Of a stretch of 64,000 nucleotides of DNA, positions 44,704 through 54,117 are shown in pieces (the first letter of the stretch is position 1; each line of letters opens with the position of its first letter). A program made the position numbers and the translations under genes. The stretch lies in NCBI RefSeq assembly GCF_037976825.1, contig NZ_CP150269.1, forward strand, positions 3,795,501 to 3,859,500. Direction: 5' to 3'. A model generated the notes under the pieces. That model was not told the origin of the DNA. It searched no databases and worked only from the letters and a program-made list of their open reading frames with translations. Source of the stretch: Paenibacillus sp. FSL K6-1330. Lineage in GTDB: Bacteria > Bacillota > Bacilli > Paenibacillales > Paenibacillaceae.

Positions 44704-45023
44704 CATTTTCGGGCATTCTCTATGCTAATGTTGATCTCCCCCCCGTTGTCGCATGCACCTGTTTTCGATATGGGCCCCAATTCATCTACCTGCAGACCGT
44801 TCTCTTTCAGACGTTAGGTCATTGATTGCCATTCCGCTTGACATGGAAATGCACACGTCCTGTCTGCCACCGGTCCCCCCCTAAAATTCCCCGTGTCGCT
44901 GCAATCTCTGACTCTCTAGTATGAATATTTTTACTCATAAATGAATAGATCCAGGATTACATTTGAACTGCAGTCATATGCATATCCTGCGTGGTATGCT
45001 CATGAGGTGATCATAGAAGAAAA

Positions 45024-45078
45024 ACCGCCTTTGATTATGCGGCTGGATTGTGTGTATTCCTCTATTGTCTCCCGTTAG
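45024..45078. repeat. Degenerate short-form repeat
   Basis: The stem AACCGCC/GCGGCT is followed by TGTGTATTCCTCTATTGTCTCCCGTTAG, the right-hand core. It marks the right limit of the repeat-rich region. Confidence 0.5.
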
Positions 45079-45089
45079 AACTCCTGGCA

Positions 45090-45295
45090 CAAGACAAGCA
45101 AGATCAACTGATTGAAAACATTACCGTTCATCATCTCATCGTCGGCTTAGATATCGCTTAGGAGGTTCATGTGGTCGTGCAGTCAGCTTTAGAGGTATTG
45201 CTGGGACGAGGACCTCAACTTAAGTTGACAAAATTGACGTCCGCTCTATCGTTTCTATTCTGGCGTCATAAGGACTTGAGGCGTTCCCATTGGTC
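45090..45295 (+). pseudogene. IS110-family transposase N-terminal remnant
   Basis: The plus strand reads QDQLIENITVHHLIVGLDIA, then after a stop EVHV and, after a frameshift, RAVSFRGIAGTRTST. This is the N-terminus of IS110-type DEDD transposases, with the first catalytic aspartate in VGLDIA. About 60 of 400 or more residues remain. Confidence 0.6.
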
Positions 45296-45315
45296 GTAGC
45301 AAATATAGTAGAAAT

Positions 45316-46326
45316 TCATCCCTGCACGTTTCTTTGCACTGCCCGTAACGCAATTTCATGAAGATCACGGAAACGCCAGCCTAACAGCTCATACCCCTCG
45401 GCACCAGGGTGCAAGCCATCCGTCAGAAAGGTTTCATCCTCTGGGCCGAGCCAGTTCAAGCCATCTTGATAGAACAACTGGCGATCGCCCCGAGCCCTTA
45501 GCAGCTCGACGGTCTCACGGATGAGCTCACGCATCATAGGCAGGGTGAAGCCCAGCGAATTGAGCTGCGTTTCGCGGAGAGTGCCATAAATCGGAGAAAT
45601 GACAAGCAGCGGGGTGTCCCTATGTTTGTCGCGTATCGTCTCCAGCAGACCAATCAGCAGCGGCTTGAACATACGTGGGCTTAAGGTGCCCCCGCCATAG
45701 ATGTTCACCCCCGCACAAATGGAGATGAAATCGGCCGGCAAGTCGCGAATCAGCCGTCCGATCATCGGTTCCATATGGCAGTTGCCCGAGAAGCCAAGAT
45801 TGGTCAAGCTGAAACCGCAGGCTTCGGCGGCAATGGCAGGCCAAGCGCGGGAAGGGCTGGAAGCCCCGACGCACTGGGTAATGGAGCTCCCGTACGTAAT
45901 CCAGCGGGGCCGGGTGTCCGGCAGCGGGACTCCGATAGCTTGAGCCCCAATCCGCAGGCCGGTTACGGTCATTCCTATATTTTGCGGAAGCCAAATCTCC
46001 ATATCCTTGGTTCCGTCCCCAAGTCCGCTGAACAAGGCTTCTGTCGCTCCGGCGGGTAGGCTGATCGTCTCGCATAATTCTCCTCCTGCCACGCAATCCA
46101 TGGCGGCATTATCCGCAAGCGGTGCAAAAGATACTGCCACCTCGGTGGAGTCCGTGCGCAGCCGCAGGCGAATACCGGCACACATCTCGGCTTTGCCATC
46201 GATTCCCGCGGGTGGATACAGTTCGTAATCCATGTAAGGAATACGCCAGGGCTTGAATCCATTATCCCTGCGCTCGAGCGACACGGCCCCGTGGAACCAC
46301 TCATCCGTTAATGGAAGCTGCTTCAC
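45316..46326 (-). CDS. SGNH/GDSL-family carbohydrate esterase
   Basis: 336 residues. A beta-sandwich N-terminal domain (about 1-135, SsfX3-like) precedes the SGNH hydrolase. The GDS block reads YGSSIT (Ser148), the third block ICAGVNIYGG carries the asparagine, and DGLHP gives Asp303 and His306. Such enzymes deacetylate sugars or oligosaccharides. It lacks a signal peptide, so imported oligosaccharides are the likely substrate. The start overlaps the upstream FAD oxidoreductase by 4 bp. Confidence 0.85.
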   Translation of the reverse strand: MKQLPLTDEWFHGAVSLERRDNGFKPWRIPYMDYELYPPAGIDGKAEMCAGIRLRLRTDSTEVAVSFAPLADNAAMDCVAGGELCETISLPAGATEALFSGLGDGTKDMEIWLPQNIGMTVTGLRIGAQAIGVPLPDTRPRWITYGSSITQCVGASSPSRAWPAIAAEACGFSLTNLGFSGNCHMEPMIGRLIRDLPADFISICAGVNIYGGGTLSPRMFKPLLIGLLETIRDKHRDTPLLVISPIYGTLRETQLNSLGFTLPMMRELIRETVELLRARGDRQLFYQDGLNWLGPEDETFLTDGLHPGAEGYELLGWRFRDLHEIALRAVQRNVQG

Positions 46327-47699
46327 GTCGCATTCCCTCCCTTCTGCTTCTCAGCCGGAATGAAATCTTCTCCCAGCCATACATCCTGCTCCAGCAGCCG
46401 CTGCTGAAGCTCGGCTATGGAAATGCCGCGCGAGACAGTGCCATCCCGCAGCGCCAATGCAGCCGCCGTTCCCGAGGCCTGGCCCATGGAGAAGCAGTTC
46501 GGCATGACCCGCAGGGAGCCTTGCACTGCTCGATCCGAAGATACACATCGACCGGCAACCCAAAGGTTGTCGATGCCAATCGGCAGCATGATCCGGTATG
46601 GGACGCCGTGTGAAACCCCTGGCGGAAGGTGGTTAAAAGTCATTTCGCTTTTGCTGTTGGCGAGATGAATATCGATGTAATATGCGTTGCGGGCAATGTC
46701 ATCCGGGAAGGAGCGCGCAGCAATGAAATCATCGACCGTCAGGATATAGTCCCCTTCGATACGCCTAGTCTCACGGATGCCGAGCTGCTCCCCGCTCGCC
46801 ACCATATGGGCGTGTTCAAAACCCGGCACGTAGCGGCGGAAGAACTGCAGCTGGCGTTCCGCCGTGCGGCGCCCTTCAATCGCCCCCCGCGTCAAATCCT
46901 CAGCAAGGGTGCCGTCAACGCCGAATACATGGCCGAAGTTGACGCCAACCAAATAGTCGCTGACCCAAGCAAGGCCGGAGATCGATTTGCGGCCCTCCGG
47001 CAGCGCGCCGTCCTCGATCGCCAGCTCCACCGTCTTGTGCAGTTGGCCCGTATCCCCGCTCTCCTCCAGGTACTGTTTGAACCTTGGACGGTCTACATTC
47101 GCAAGCAAATAGCACATGCTGCCAGGCTGAAGTTCGCCCGCTTCCCCGCCCTTCTGAAAAGGAACTCCCGCCAGTGCGGCAATATCCCCATCTCCCGAGC
47201 AATCGATAATATACCGGCAGGGAATGAAAGATCGTCCTGTCTTGTTTACGACAACGACACCCTCAACCTTCCGGCGGTCCTCAGACCGGACAACTTCGTA
47301 AACAAAGGTGTGATACAACGGCGTCACACCGCTTTCCAGAATGGCATCATCATAAACCCGCTTCAGCACTTCGGGATCGATCGGCACCCAATCCAGCATC
47401 TCTTGATATTCCTCGCGGTACTGGGGATCGCATGCCTGCTTCATTCGTTCCATCAGCTCAAGGCCGAGACCGCGGATAATCGGCTTCCGCTTATCCGTAA
47501 AGGGACAGAAAGCCGGAACGAGCGCAACCGTACCCATGCCGCCAAGGAAGCCTCTCTGCTCCACCAGCATCGTTTGCGCTCCCCCTTTCGCAGCGGCAAT
47601 GGCCGCGGCGATTCCTGAAGCTCCTCCGCCGATCACCAGCACATCCACTTCGCAGGCAACCGGAATGCTGACGGATGGCAACGTAATATGTCCTTTCAT
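46323..47699 (-). CDS. FAD-dependent oxidoreductase (FAD_oxidored type)
   Basis: 458 residues. The dinucleotide-binding motif VDVLVIGGGASGIAAAIAAAKGG is at about 18-40, followed by LVEQRGFLGGMGT. IDCSGDGDIAALAG and NLWVAGRCVSSD are typical of this family (PF12831 type). Such genes often occur in glycan utilisation loci, but the reaction is not known. It is translationally coupled to the SGNH gene and follows GH130 by 33 bp. Confidence 0.8.
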   Translation of the reverse strand: MKGHITLPSVSIPVACEVDVLVIGGGASGIAAAIAAAKGGAQTMLVEQRGFLGGMGTVALVPAFCPFTDKRKPIIRGLGLELMERMKQACDPQYREEYQEMLDWVPIDPEVLKRVYDDAILESGVTPLYHTFVYEVVRSEDRRKVEGVVVVNKTGRSFIPCRYIIDCSGDGDIAALAGVPFQKGGEAGELQPGSMCYLLANVDRPRFKQYLEESGDTGQLHKTVELAIEDGALPEGRKSISGLAWVSDYLVGVNFGHVFGVDGTLAEDLTRGAIEGRRTAERQLQFFRRYVPGFEHAHMVASGEQLGIRETRRIEGDYILTVDDFIAARSFPDDIARNAYYIDIHLANSKSEMTFNHLPPGVSHGVPYRIMLPIGIDNLWVAGRCVSSDRAVQGSLRVMPNCFSMGQASGTAAALALRDGTVSRGISIAELQQRLLEQDVWLGEDFIPAEKQKGGNAT

Positions 47700-47732
47700 A
47701 GAAACCTCTCCATTCTGTATAGCTTTAACTTG

Positions 47733-48761
47733 TCATAGTTGCTTATTGACTGTGCCTTCCAGACAAAGATGCAGCAAATCATCTACATGCGCAGTTGCCA
47801 GGCATTCTACGGTATCGGCCGCGCCGTAGTAGATTTTGACTTCCCCAGTATCCTCCAGAATCATGCCCCCCGGAAAAATAACATGATTGCGAAAGCCTCC
47901 ATCGGTCTCATAATCAGCTTCCGGGGCAAGCAGCGGCGTCTCCGCCCTGCCGATAATCCGGCCGGGATCGGCAAGATCCAGCAGCAAAATGCCGGACGTA
48001 TAACGCTTCTTCCAGCTGTCCTCCCAGCCGTTCTTGCCCCGCCTGCGATCAATGTCCACGGCATGGAATAGGGTCAGCCAGCCTTTGTCCGTTTTGACGG
48101 GCGGAGCGCCCGGGCCTACCTTGTCATTGGCATAGGCTACATCTTCAACCGCCAGCAGCAGCTTGGAATTGCCCCAGTATTTCAGATCAGGCGAGTCGCT
48201 CATCCACATGTCAAAGCGGTCAATCCCGCCCCGACTGTATACAGGCATCGGTCGCTCCAGCCGGACATACTTGCCCCCGATCCGCTCCGGGAACAATACC
48301 ATGTTGCGGTTGTCCGGCAGCGACAGACTCAACACCTCGAAGGAGCGGAAATCCTCGGTGACGGCGATGCCGCCGCGCAGCCCATGCTTGGTATCGACCG
48401 CAAAGCACATATAGCATTGCTCGCCGATTACCGTTAGACGCGGATCATACACACGGATGACCTCTTCATCATGCCAGGACCAGCACGGCTTAGGCTGCAC
48501 ATCCCACTTTATGCCGTCATCACTGAAGGCCAGACCAAGATTCGTTGTATGATGAGGAGCAACAATCCCCTTAAGTTCATCGCCGTAGTCATTGCGAAAA
48601 ACCATCACATATTTGCCTTTAAATTTGGTAACTCCGGCATTAAAGACCATCGCCGGACCGTAGGGCACATCACCCGGAGTCAGAATCGGATTTCCGGCAT
48701 ACCGCGTAATGATCGGGCTGGAAAACAAAGGTCCCACTATAGAATCTCTCATTTGCATCAT
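47733..48761 (-). CDS. Glycoside hydrolase family 130-like protein
   Basis: 342 residues. The five-bladed propeller signature is visible: ITRYAGNPILTPGDVPYGPAMVFNAGVTKF, MVFRNDYGDE with the candidate catalytic aspartate, LGLAFSDDGIKW, and YYGAADTVECLATA near the end. Characterised GH130 enzymes phosphorolyse or hydrolyse beta-mannosides. No signal peptide is present, so it acts on imported oligosaccharides. It follows the transport genes on the same strand. Confidence 0.85.
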   Translation of the reverse strand: MMQMRDSIVGPLFSSPIITRYAGNPILTPGDVPYGPAMVFNAGVTKFKGKYVMVFRNDYGDELKGIVAPHHTTNLGLAFSDDGIKWDVQPKPCWSWHDEEVIRVYDPRLTVIGEQCYMCFAVDTKHGLRGGIAVTEDFRSFEVLSLSLPDNRNMVLFPERIGGKYVRLERPMPVYSRGGIDRFDMWMSDSPDLKYWGNSKLLLAVEDVAYANDKVGPGAPPVKTDKGWLTLFHAVDIDRRRGKNGWEDSWKKRYTSGILLLDLADPGRIIGRAETPLLAPEADYETDGGFRNHVIFPGGMILEDTGEVKIYYGAADTVECLATAHVDDLLHLCLEGTVNKQL

Positions 48762-48780
48762 GCTCCTTCTAAAGGTTCTT

Positions 48781-48941
48781 CAAAAAGTTCACTTTTGATC
48801 ACGAAGTGAATCAGGAAGTAACTCGGCATCGAATCTTGCATTCATACGTGCCTTCCGGTGCTCACGTACCCAAAACGTACGCTCCGCTCCTCAGCCCCTG
48901 GCTTCATCCAACCTTCTCGGTGCTGAAAACCGGACTTTTTG
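48781..48941. repeat. MITE-like intergenic repeat
   Basis: 161 bp bounded by CAAAAAGTTC and GGACTTTTTG (9 of 10 bases complementary). Inside are AGTTCACTTTTGATCACGAAGTGAA and ACGTG/CACGT stems. No coding capacity. A solo end resembling the right terminus (AGACTTTTTGAACAACC) lies at about 49966-49982. I recall similar elements as abundant in Paenibacillus genomes. Confidence 0.6.
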
Positions 48942-48968
48942 TACACGCACTTATATATGGAATTGAGT

Positions 48969-49871
48969 TTAACCTTTAACTGAACCGGCCGTTACTTGAA
49001 TAAAGGACTTATTCGCCACAATATAAGCGAGAAGCATCGGCAGGATCGACAGGCATGCTCCCGCCATCATCAAATGAATCTGCATAGCCGCGGAAGAACC
49101 GTAACGAAGATTCGCCAACCCGACGGTGAGCGTCTGCAGCTGCGGATTCGTCATTGTGAACACCAGCGGCAGAATATATTCGTTCCAGGCATGGCGGAAG
49201 GCAAACAGTCCTGCCACGCCAAGCCCCGGTGTTAGTAGCGGGAGAATGATCCGGAAGAAGGTTCGGACGAACCCGGAGCCGTCCACCATGGCCGCTTCAT
49301 CAAGCTCGCGGGGAATCGCTTTGAAGAATCCCAGCAGCATAAAAAATGTGCTGGAATGGGCGCTGATCAGAATTAGGATCACTCCCCACAGCGTGGTATT
49401 CAAGTTCAGCGCGACCATCAAATCGAATTGCGGGCGCAGCACAATGGCACCAACGGATATAAACATCATCGACGCCTGCGTCGTCACATACAGGGATTTG
49501 CCGGGAAAATGGCGGCGATCCACCACATAAGCCGCCATGGCAGCGACCAGCAAGGTGCCGACGGTAACCATAATGCTGACAAATGCGCTGTTCCAGGTAT
49601 AGCGGGCAAAATTGGCCTGCTTCCAGGCTTCGGCATAATTGACGAACTGCAGCTTGGCCGGCAGCAAGCTTCCTCCGGTCATCATTTCGGCGCCGGTCTT
49701 GAGTGAACCGGACAATGTCATCAACAGGGGAAATAATGTCAGTATCGCCGTTATCAATAAAAACAGCCACATCACCGCACGGCCCACTATTTTGCCAGTG
49801 TGACCGGAAGGCGGTCGGGCGGCGATTTTACCTCGCGCGTCCGGCTGTTGGGGTAACACCTGTTCGTTCAT
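48969..49871 (-). CDS. Carbohydrate ABC transporter permease (MalG type)
   Basis: The ATG at 49871 has AGGAGG upstream and is preferred over the longer frame to 49889. 300 residues with six membrane helices. The ATPase-contact loop EAAMVDGSGFVRTFFRIILP carries the EAA motif. It forms the inner-membrane channel with the product of 49984. No ATPase gene is nearby, so a shared MsmX-type ATPase is likely. Confidence 0.9.
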   Translation of the reverse strand: MNEQVLPQQPDARGKIAARPPSGHTGKIVGRAVMWLFLLITAILTLFPLLMTLSGSLKTGAEMMTGGSLLPAKLQFVNYAEAWKQANFARYTWNSAFVSIMVTVGTLLVAAMAAYVVDRRHFPGKSLYVTTQASMMFISVGAIVLRPQFDLMVALNLNTTLWGVILILISAHSSTFFMLLGFFKAIPRELDEAAMVDGSGFVRTFFRIILPLLTPGLGVAGLFAFRHAWNEYILPLVFTMTNPQLQTLTVGLANLRYGSSAAMQIHLMMAGACLSILPMLLAYIVANKSFIQVTAGSVKG

Positions 49872-49983
49872 TTGCTGTTCCTCCTGCACGCCTGCAGCCG
49901 TTCATGATCAACCGATCTGCGGCTTGTTGTGAAATCGTAATGGCCCTATGCAAAGTTGCAATGTAGACTTTTTGAACAACCTT

Positions 49984-50883
49984 CTAATTCAACTTGTTCA
50001 TTTTACGGCTTAATAAGAAATACAAGCCCGTGATCGCTCCCACAATAACTGCGGTGGCGAAGCCTACGGCGCTGCCGTATCCTAGCTGCTGCTCGACAGG
50101 AGAACCCGTGGATACCGGGAACAACAGTTTGTACAGGTAGAGATACATGACCTCGGTTTTGCCGATCGGTCCGCCTTCCGTGATGAGCATAATGCTCTCA
50201 TAGCCTTTCAGGGATGCGATAATTGCGAGCATGATGACCAACTGGGCTATCGGAGCCAGCATCGGAAGCGTAATGCTCCAAAACCGTCTTCCGGCGTTTG
50301 CGCCGTCCATGGCCGCGCTCTCGTATAAATCCTGCGGAATGCTCTGCAGTCCGGCCAGAAACAGCAGCATATAATTGCCGACCGCGCCCCATACCGCCAC
50401 AATAATGACCGTAAGCATCGCATGCTTCGGCCCGAGCCAGTCGATCGGCTGCGAGACCAGGTGCAGCTTCATCAATACGGTGTTAACCATCCCGTTATAG
50501 GAATTGAAGATCGTATAGAACACCACGGAGATAACCGCAGTGCTGATGATTGTCGGCATAAAATAGATTCCTCGCAGCAGATTTCCGCCCCGCAGCTTGC
50601 CGTTCAGGACGACCGCGAGCAGCAGGGACAACGGCAGCGTTAGCAGAAGCTTGCCTCCGGCGTAGATAAAGGTATTGCCAACCGATTCCCAGAACAGCGC
50701 ATCGCGCATCAGGCGACGGAAATTGTCCAGACCAACGAACAGCGCATCGCCATATCCCGCATAGTCATAAAACATATAACGCAGCATCCATAACAAGGGA
50801 TAGATGCCCAGAGCCAACGTCAAAATGATGCTCGGGGACAGAAACAGAGCATTCTCCCCCCCGCGTTTCCATTTAAAACTCAC
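49984..50883 (-). CDS. Carbohydrate ABC transporter permease (MalF/UgpA type)
   Basis: A GTG at 50883 with AAGGAGG 8 nt upstream is the likely start (an in-frame TTG lies at 50925). 299 residues with six helices, and the EAA loop reads ESAAMDGANAGRRFWSITLP. It is the partner of the MalG-type permease. It follows the binding-protein gene by about 70 bp. Confidence 0.9.
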   Translation of the reverse strand: MSFKWKRGGENALFLSPSIILTLALGIYPLLWMLRYMFYDYAGYGDALFVGLDNFRRLMRDALFWESVGNTFIYAGGKLLLTLPLSLLLAVVLNGKLRGGNLLRGIYFMPTIISTAVISVVFYTIFNSYNGMVNTVLMKLHLVSQPIDWLGPKHAMLTVIIVAVWGAVGNYMLLFLAGLQSIPQDLYESAAMDGANAGRRFWSITLPMLAPIAQLVIMLAIIASLKGYESIMLITEGGPIGKTEVMYLYLYKLLFPVSTGSPVEQQLGYGSAVGFATAVIVGAITGLYFLLSRKMNKLN

Positions 50884-50954
50884 GATTCGTTCCTCCTTCG
50901 GGGAAAGAAAAGGGGCATCCGCCAAAAAGTGCGCGGCAGCCCCATCCTTGCCTG

Positions 50955-52361
50955 TTATTCTCCCTGCGGTTTAGTTGGATCAAAGGCAGGATTCAGCGTT
51001 ACAGTGACCTCGCCTTTCTCCACCGCCTTGGACAATGCGGCGTTGTATCTTGTGTTTAAATCTTCCGTAATCGCTTTCAGATCTTCATCGGTAAGGATGT
51101 ATTTGAAGAATGCATCAGCGTAGGTGGAACCCTCTGGAGTAACGTTTGGCGAAGCAGGCCAGAGCGAGTCGTGTTCCCCAACCAGGAAGCCTTCCATGCC
51201 ATTGATCTCCGGATCTTTAGCTTGTTCTACAATGCTTGGCACAATGGCTATCCCGAAGCCTTTTTCATGATAGGTCTTCAGAACCTCGTCACCGTGCATA
51301 TACTGCATGAATTTCCAAGCCGCTTCCTTATTGGCCGATTGGGCGCTGATGCCGAGCCACGTTCCGGCGGACACGATTTCGGAAGTTCCCTTGATCTGAC
51401 CGTCCAGCGTTGGAGCCAACGCGCCCCCCCAGTTGATTTCAGTCGGGAATTGATCCATGTACACGCCCGGTTCCGTCGAGAAAGAAAGATACATCCCGAT
51501 TTTGCCTGCGGCGAATTGGGCTCGCAGCGGATCGATGTCCAGCGCTTCCGCGCCAGGCAGAATACTTCCGTCTTTATACATTTGCTTGAAATATTCGATG
51601 ACCTGCGAGTAAGGCTCGAAATCGAATTGACCTGTCTTCAGATCAAAGCCAAGTCCCTGATAACCGCTCAAAGAAAGAATTTCCCGGACGGAACGGTCAA
51701 ATGCTTGCTTCGGATTTTTGAAGTTCAGTGCAAAACCATAAATGCCTTCGGCTTTCCCAACTTCAGTAATTTTCTTGGCATCGTCCACCATTTCCTGCAG
51801 CGATTTCGGAGGATTCTCGATGCCGGCTTTGGCAAAGAGATCCTTGTTGTAGACCAGACGCATGGTGAGGCCGGTGTTGGCGAGCGAGTACACCTTGCCG
51901 TCAAATCGGTTGACATCGTCGATCAGCAAGCTGCCGAACTTCGCTTTCAAGTCATCGGTAAGATACTCGTCAATCGGTTCAAGATACCCTTTTTTGACAA
52001 ATCCGGACGTATTGGCGCTCTTTAGGCGAAGCACATCCGGCGCCTGGTTGCTGGAAAAGGCAATATCGACGCTTTGCGCGTAATTCTCGGACATGACCGT
52101 CAATTCCACCTGGATGTTATCGTCGTTTGTTTCATTAAATTTGTTAATTAATTCCTTAATATACTCCTGATCATGACGGTCGTCAGTCCAGTATTTAAGC
52201 TGTACGGGTTGGCCTGTCTCGGTTGATGGAGCTGCTGTTCCGCCGTCAGACTTGCCATTCGTCGTACCACCATTGCCATTGTTGTTGTCGTTCCCGCCGC
52301 AGCCTGCGATTCCTGCGGCTAGAACAAGACTCAAGCCGAGACCTAACCATTTTTTTCGCAT
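50955..52361 (-). CDS. Carbohydrate-binding lipoprotein of an ABC importer
   Basis: The ATG at 52361 starts a classic lipoprotein signal (MRKKWLGLGLSLVLAAGIAGC, lipidated Cys21) and has AAAGGGGT upstream; the longer open frame is not coding. 468 residues. After a Gly/Asn-rich linker (GGNDNNNGNGG) comes an extracellular solute-binding protein family 1 domain (LKYWTDDRHDQEYIKELINKF, APDVLRL). It captures the oligosaccharide and hands it to the two permeases. It is the first gene of the operon, behind a promoter box shared with the pectinase gene. Confidence 0.9.
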   Translation of the reverse strand: MRKKWLGLGLSLVLAAGIAGCGGNDNNNGNGGTTNGKSDGGTAAPSTETGQPVQLKYWTDDRHDQEYIKELINKFNETNDDNIQVELTVMSENYAQSVDIAFSSNQAPDVLRLKSANTSGFVKKGYLEPIDEYLTDDLKAKFGSLLIDDVNRFDGKVYSLANTGLTMRLVYNKDLFAKAGIENPPKSLQEMVDDAKKITEVGKAEGIYGFALNFKNPKQAFDRSVREILSLSGYQGLGFDLKTGQFDFEPYSQVIEYFKQMYKDGSILPGAEALDIDPLRAQFAAGKIGMYLSFSTEPGVYMDQFPTEINWGGALAPTLDGQIKGTSEIVSAGTWLGISAQSANKEAAWKFMQYMHGDEVLKTYHEKGFGIAIVPSIVEQAKDPEINGMEGFLVGEHDSLWPASPNVTPEGSTYADAFFKYILTDEDLKAITEDLNTRYNAALSKAVEKGEVTVTLNPAFDPTKPQGE

Positions 52362-52407
52362 ACATTCTACCCCTTTGATTAACGTTTGTATTGTGAGCTC
52401 GTTTTTT

Positions 52408-52461
52408 ATTATAGAATCCCGTACTCGGAAAAGGAGTGAGGCAAATTCACTCTCAAGGGAT
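52408..52461 (-). promoter_or_regulatory. Promoter and shared activator box of the importer operon
   Basis: The minus-strand -10 TATAAT is at 52413-52408. There is no -35 consensus. About 16 bp upstream lies the box at 52429-52461, which reads ATCCCTTGAGAGTGAATTTG then CCTCACTCCTTTT on the minus strand with a GAGTGA/TCACTC dyad. The same box and spacing stand before the pectinase gene at 59420-59473. This fits an activator-dependent promoter, probably served by the response regulator at 52492. Confidence 0.65.
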
Positions 52462-52491
52462 AGAATTCTATGGTCTCCTGCAGCAAGAGCC

Positions 52492-54117
52492 TCACGCCTC
52501 AGGCCGATCCATGTGATAGCCGGCCCTGAATTCCGACGGGGTCTGGCCAGTGATCTTCTTGAACATCTCGCTGAAATATCTGCGCTCCTCATACCCTACT
52601 GCCGCAGCCACTTCCTGCACCTGCGCCCCCTCTACCAGCAGCAGCCTCGCTTTCTGAATGCGTTCCGAGGTGATATACTGTGTGACCGTCATTCCGGTCA
52701 CCTGCTTGAACAAGCTGGAAAAGTAGCTGGCGCTGAGATGCACATGGGCGGCGCATTCGCCGACGGTAATATCCTCGGACAAGCGGCCCTTGATATAGCC
52801 AATGGCCTTATAAATCACCTTCTGCCCTTCGGATAAGCTGTTTCGGCGAACCAGCTCGGCTCCCTCCGTGCACAAGACAAGCAGCTGACGCTGCAAAGAG
52901 GCCAGCGGCAGTCCCGCCGTCCCTTGCACCGTTCTGAATCTCTGAATGAGCGGCTGTATCTCCGAATAGGGAACCATTTCGTAAAGCGTGCGGATCGCTG
53001 AAGCAGCCAGCTCATCGTACAGGCTGAGGAGATAATCCGGATTTTGCCTTGAGATCCGTTTCTGCAGCGCTTCCGAAATCGCGGACAGCATCGCGTCCGT
53101 CCGGACGGCATTCCCAGAACGCAGGGCCAGCAGCAGCTCGTCCTTGTACTCCAGCGCCAGCGGCTCCTGACTGCCGCTCTGGAGGAAATCGTCATACATA
53201 ATGGCCGCATTGCCTTCGGTGAACAGGTGATGGGAGAGCGCACGATGAGCCTGCCGGTAGGAATCCGGCAGCCCGCTGATCTCCTCCACTCTGCCGCCGA
53301 CCCCGACCGAGACCGTGAACTTGGTATATCGTTCCATATTCCGGCAGCACTGCTCGGCAATTTCGATCGGACTGGACGGTCCTGTATCGTTCAGTACGGC
53401 CAGGTACTGGTCATGACGGGCTCGGAAAAGAACGCTGCGTGCATAATGGGCAAGCGTCTCCTGCATAATGTTCAACAGCGAAAACCGGATCAGCTCCATC
53501 TCCTGGATGGACTGCTCGGCAACCTGCTCCCGGAAGCGGTCAATTTCTATCAGCATCACCACGAAGCCGCGCGGCTCCAGCTCAATATTCAGAAACTCCC
53601 ACCGTTCCGAGGCCTCTTCCCATGAAGTGCGGTGGCTTATGAGCAGCGCAAAGTATTCCTGTCGCAGCGCCGGCATGCTCTCGCGAAGCTTGTTCTCCAT
53701 TTCCCTCAAACTTATCCGTTTGGACCTCTCTTCCATAACCTCTGCTTTGGCTCGCAGCACAGCCGACATCATATCTTCTTCTGTGAAGGGCTTCACCACA
53801 AAATCAAACGCCCCCAGCTGCACCGCCTTCTGCGCATATTCAAAGTCGGCATAGCCGCTGATCAGAATGACCTTGCAGCTGGGGTTCTCTTCCAGCACCA
53901 AACGCAGCATGCTCAACCCGTCCATGATCGGCATCCGAATATCGGTAATAACCAGATCCGGACGCAGCCCGTTGATCAGGGTAAGCCCCTCTTCCCCATT
54001 GCTCGATACACCTGCGACCCGAATCCCCTGCTCTTCCCAGTTCATCGCGGTCAGTCCGTCCACCACGCTTTTAATATCGTCGATAATGCAAAGACTGATC
54101 GCCTCAGGATTGCTCAT
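52492..54117 (-). CDS. Response regulator with AraC-type output (YesN-like)
   Basis: The ATG at 54117 follows GGGGAGG and lies within the end of the kinase gene (14-bp overlap). 541 residues. A receiver domain (1-125) with phospho-acceptor Asp59 (LVITDIRMPIMDG) and Lys in VVKPFTEED is followed by a long linker and a C-terminal AraC helix-turn-helix pair (about 430-530: SASYFSSLFKQVTGMTVTQYI, RRYFSEMFKKITGQTPSEFR). It probably activates the importer and pectinase promoters. Confidence 0.9.
   Translation of the reverse strand: MSNPEAISLCIIDDIKSVVDGLTAMNWEEQGIRVAGVSSNGEEGLTLINGLRPDLVITDIRMPIMDGLSMLRLVLEENPSCKVILISGYADFEYAQKAVQLGAFDFVVKPFTEEDMMSAVLRAKAEVMEERSKRISLREMENKLRESMPALRQEYFALLISHRTSWEEASERWEFLNIELEPRGFVVMLIEIDRFREQVAEQSIQEMELIRFSLLNIMQETLAHYARSVLFRARHDQYLAVLNDTGPSSPIEIAEQCCRNMERYTKFTVSVGVGGRVEEISGLPDSYRQAHRALSHHLFTEGNAAIMYDDFLQSGSQEPLALEYKDELLLALRSGNAVRTDAMLSAISEALQKRISRQNPDYLLSLYDELAASAIRTLYEMVPYSEIQPLIQRFRTVQGTAGLPLASLQRQLLVLCTEGAELVRRNSLSEGQKVIYKAIGYIKGRLSEDITVGECAAHVHLSASYFSSLFKQVTGMTVTQYITSERIQKARLLLVEGAQVQEVAAAVGYEERRYFSEMFKKITGQTPSEFRAGYHMDRPEA

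Noticed and set aside
46629..47618. 329-codon plus-strand frame opposite the FAD oxidoreductase
   Set aside because: Antisense shadow of a gene with clear FAD motifs; no domain recognised.
51171..52025. 284-codon plus-strand frame opposite the binding lipoprotein
   Set aside because: Antisense shadow; the binding-protein features are on the minus strand.
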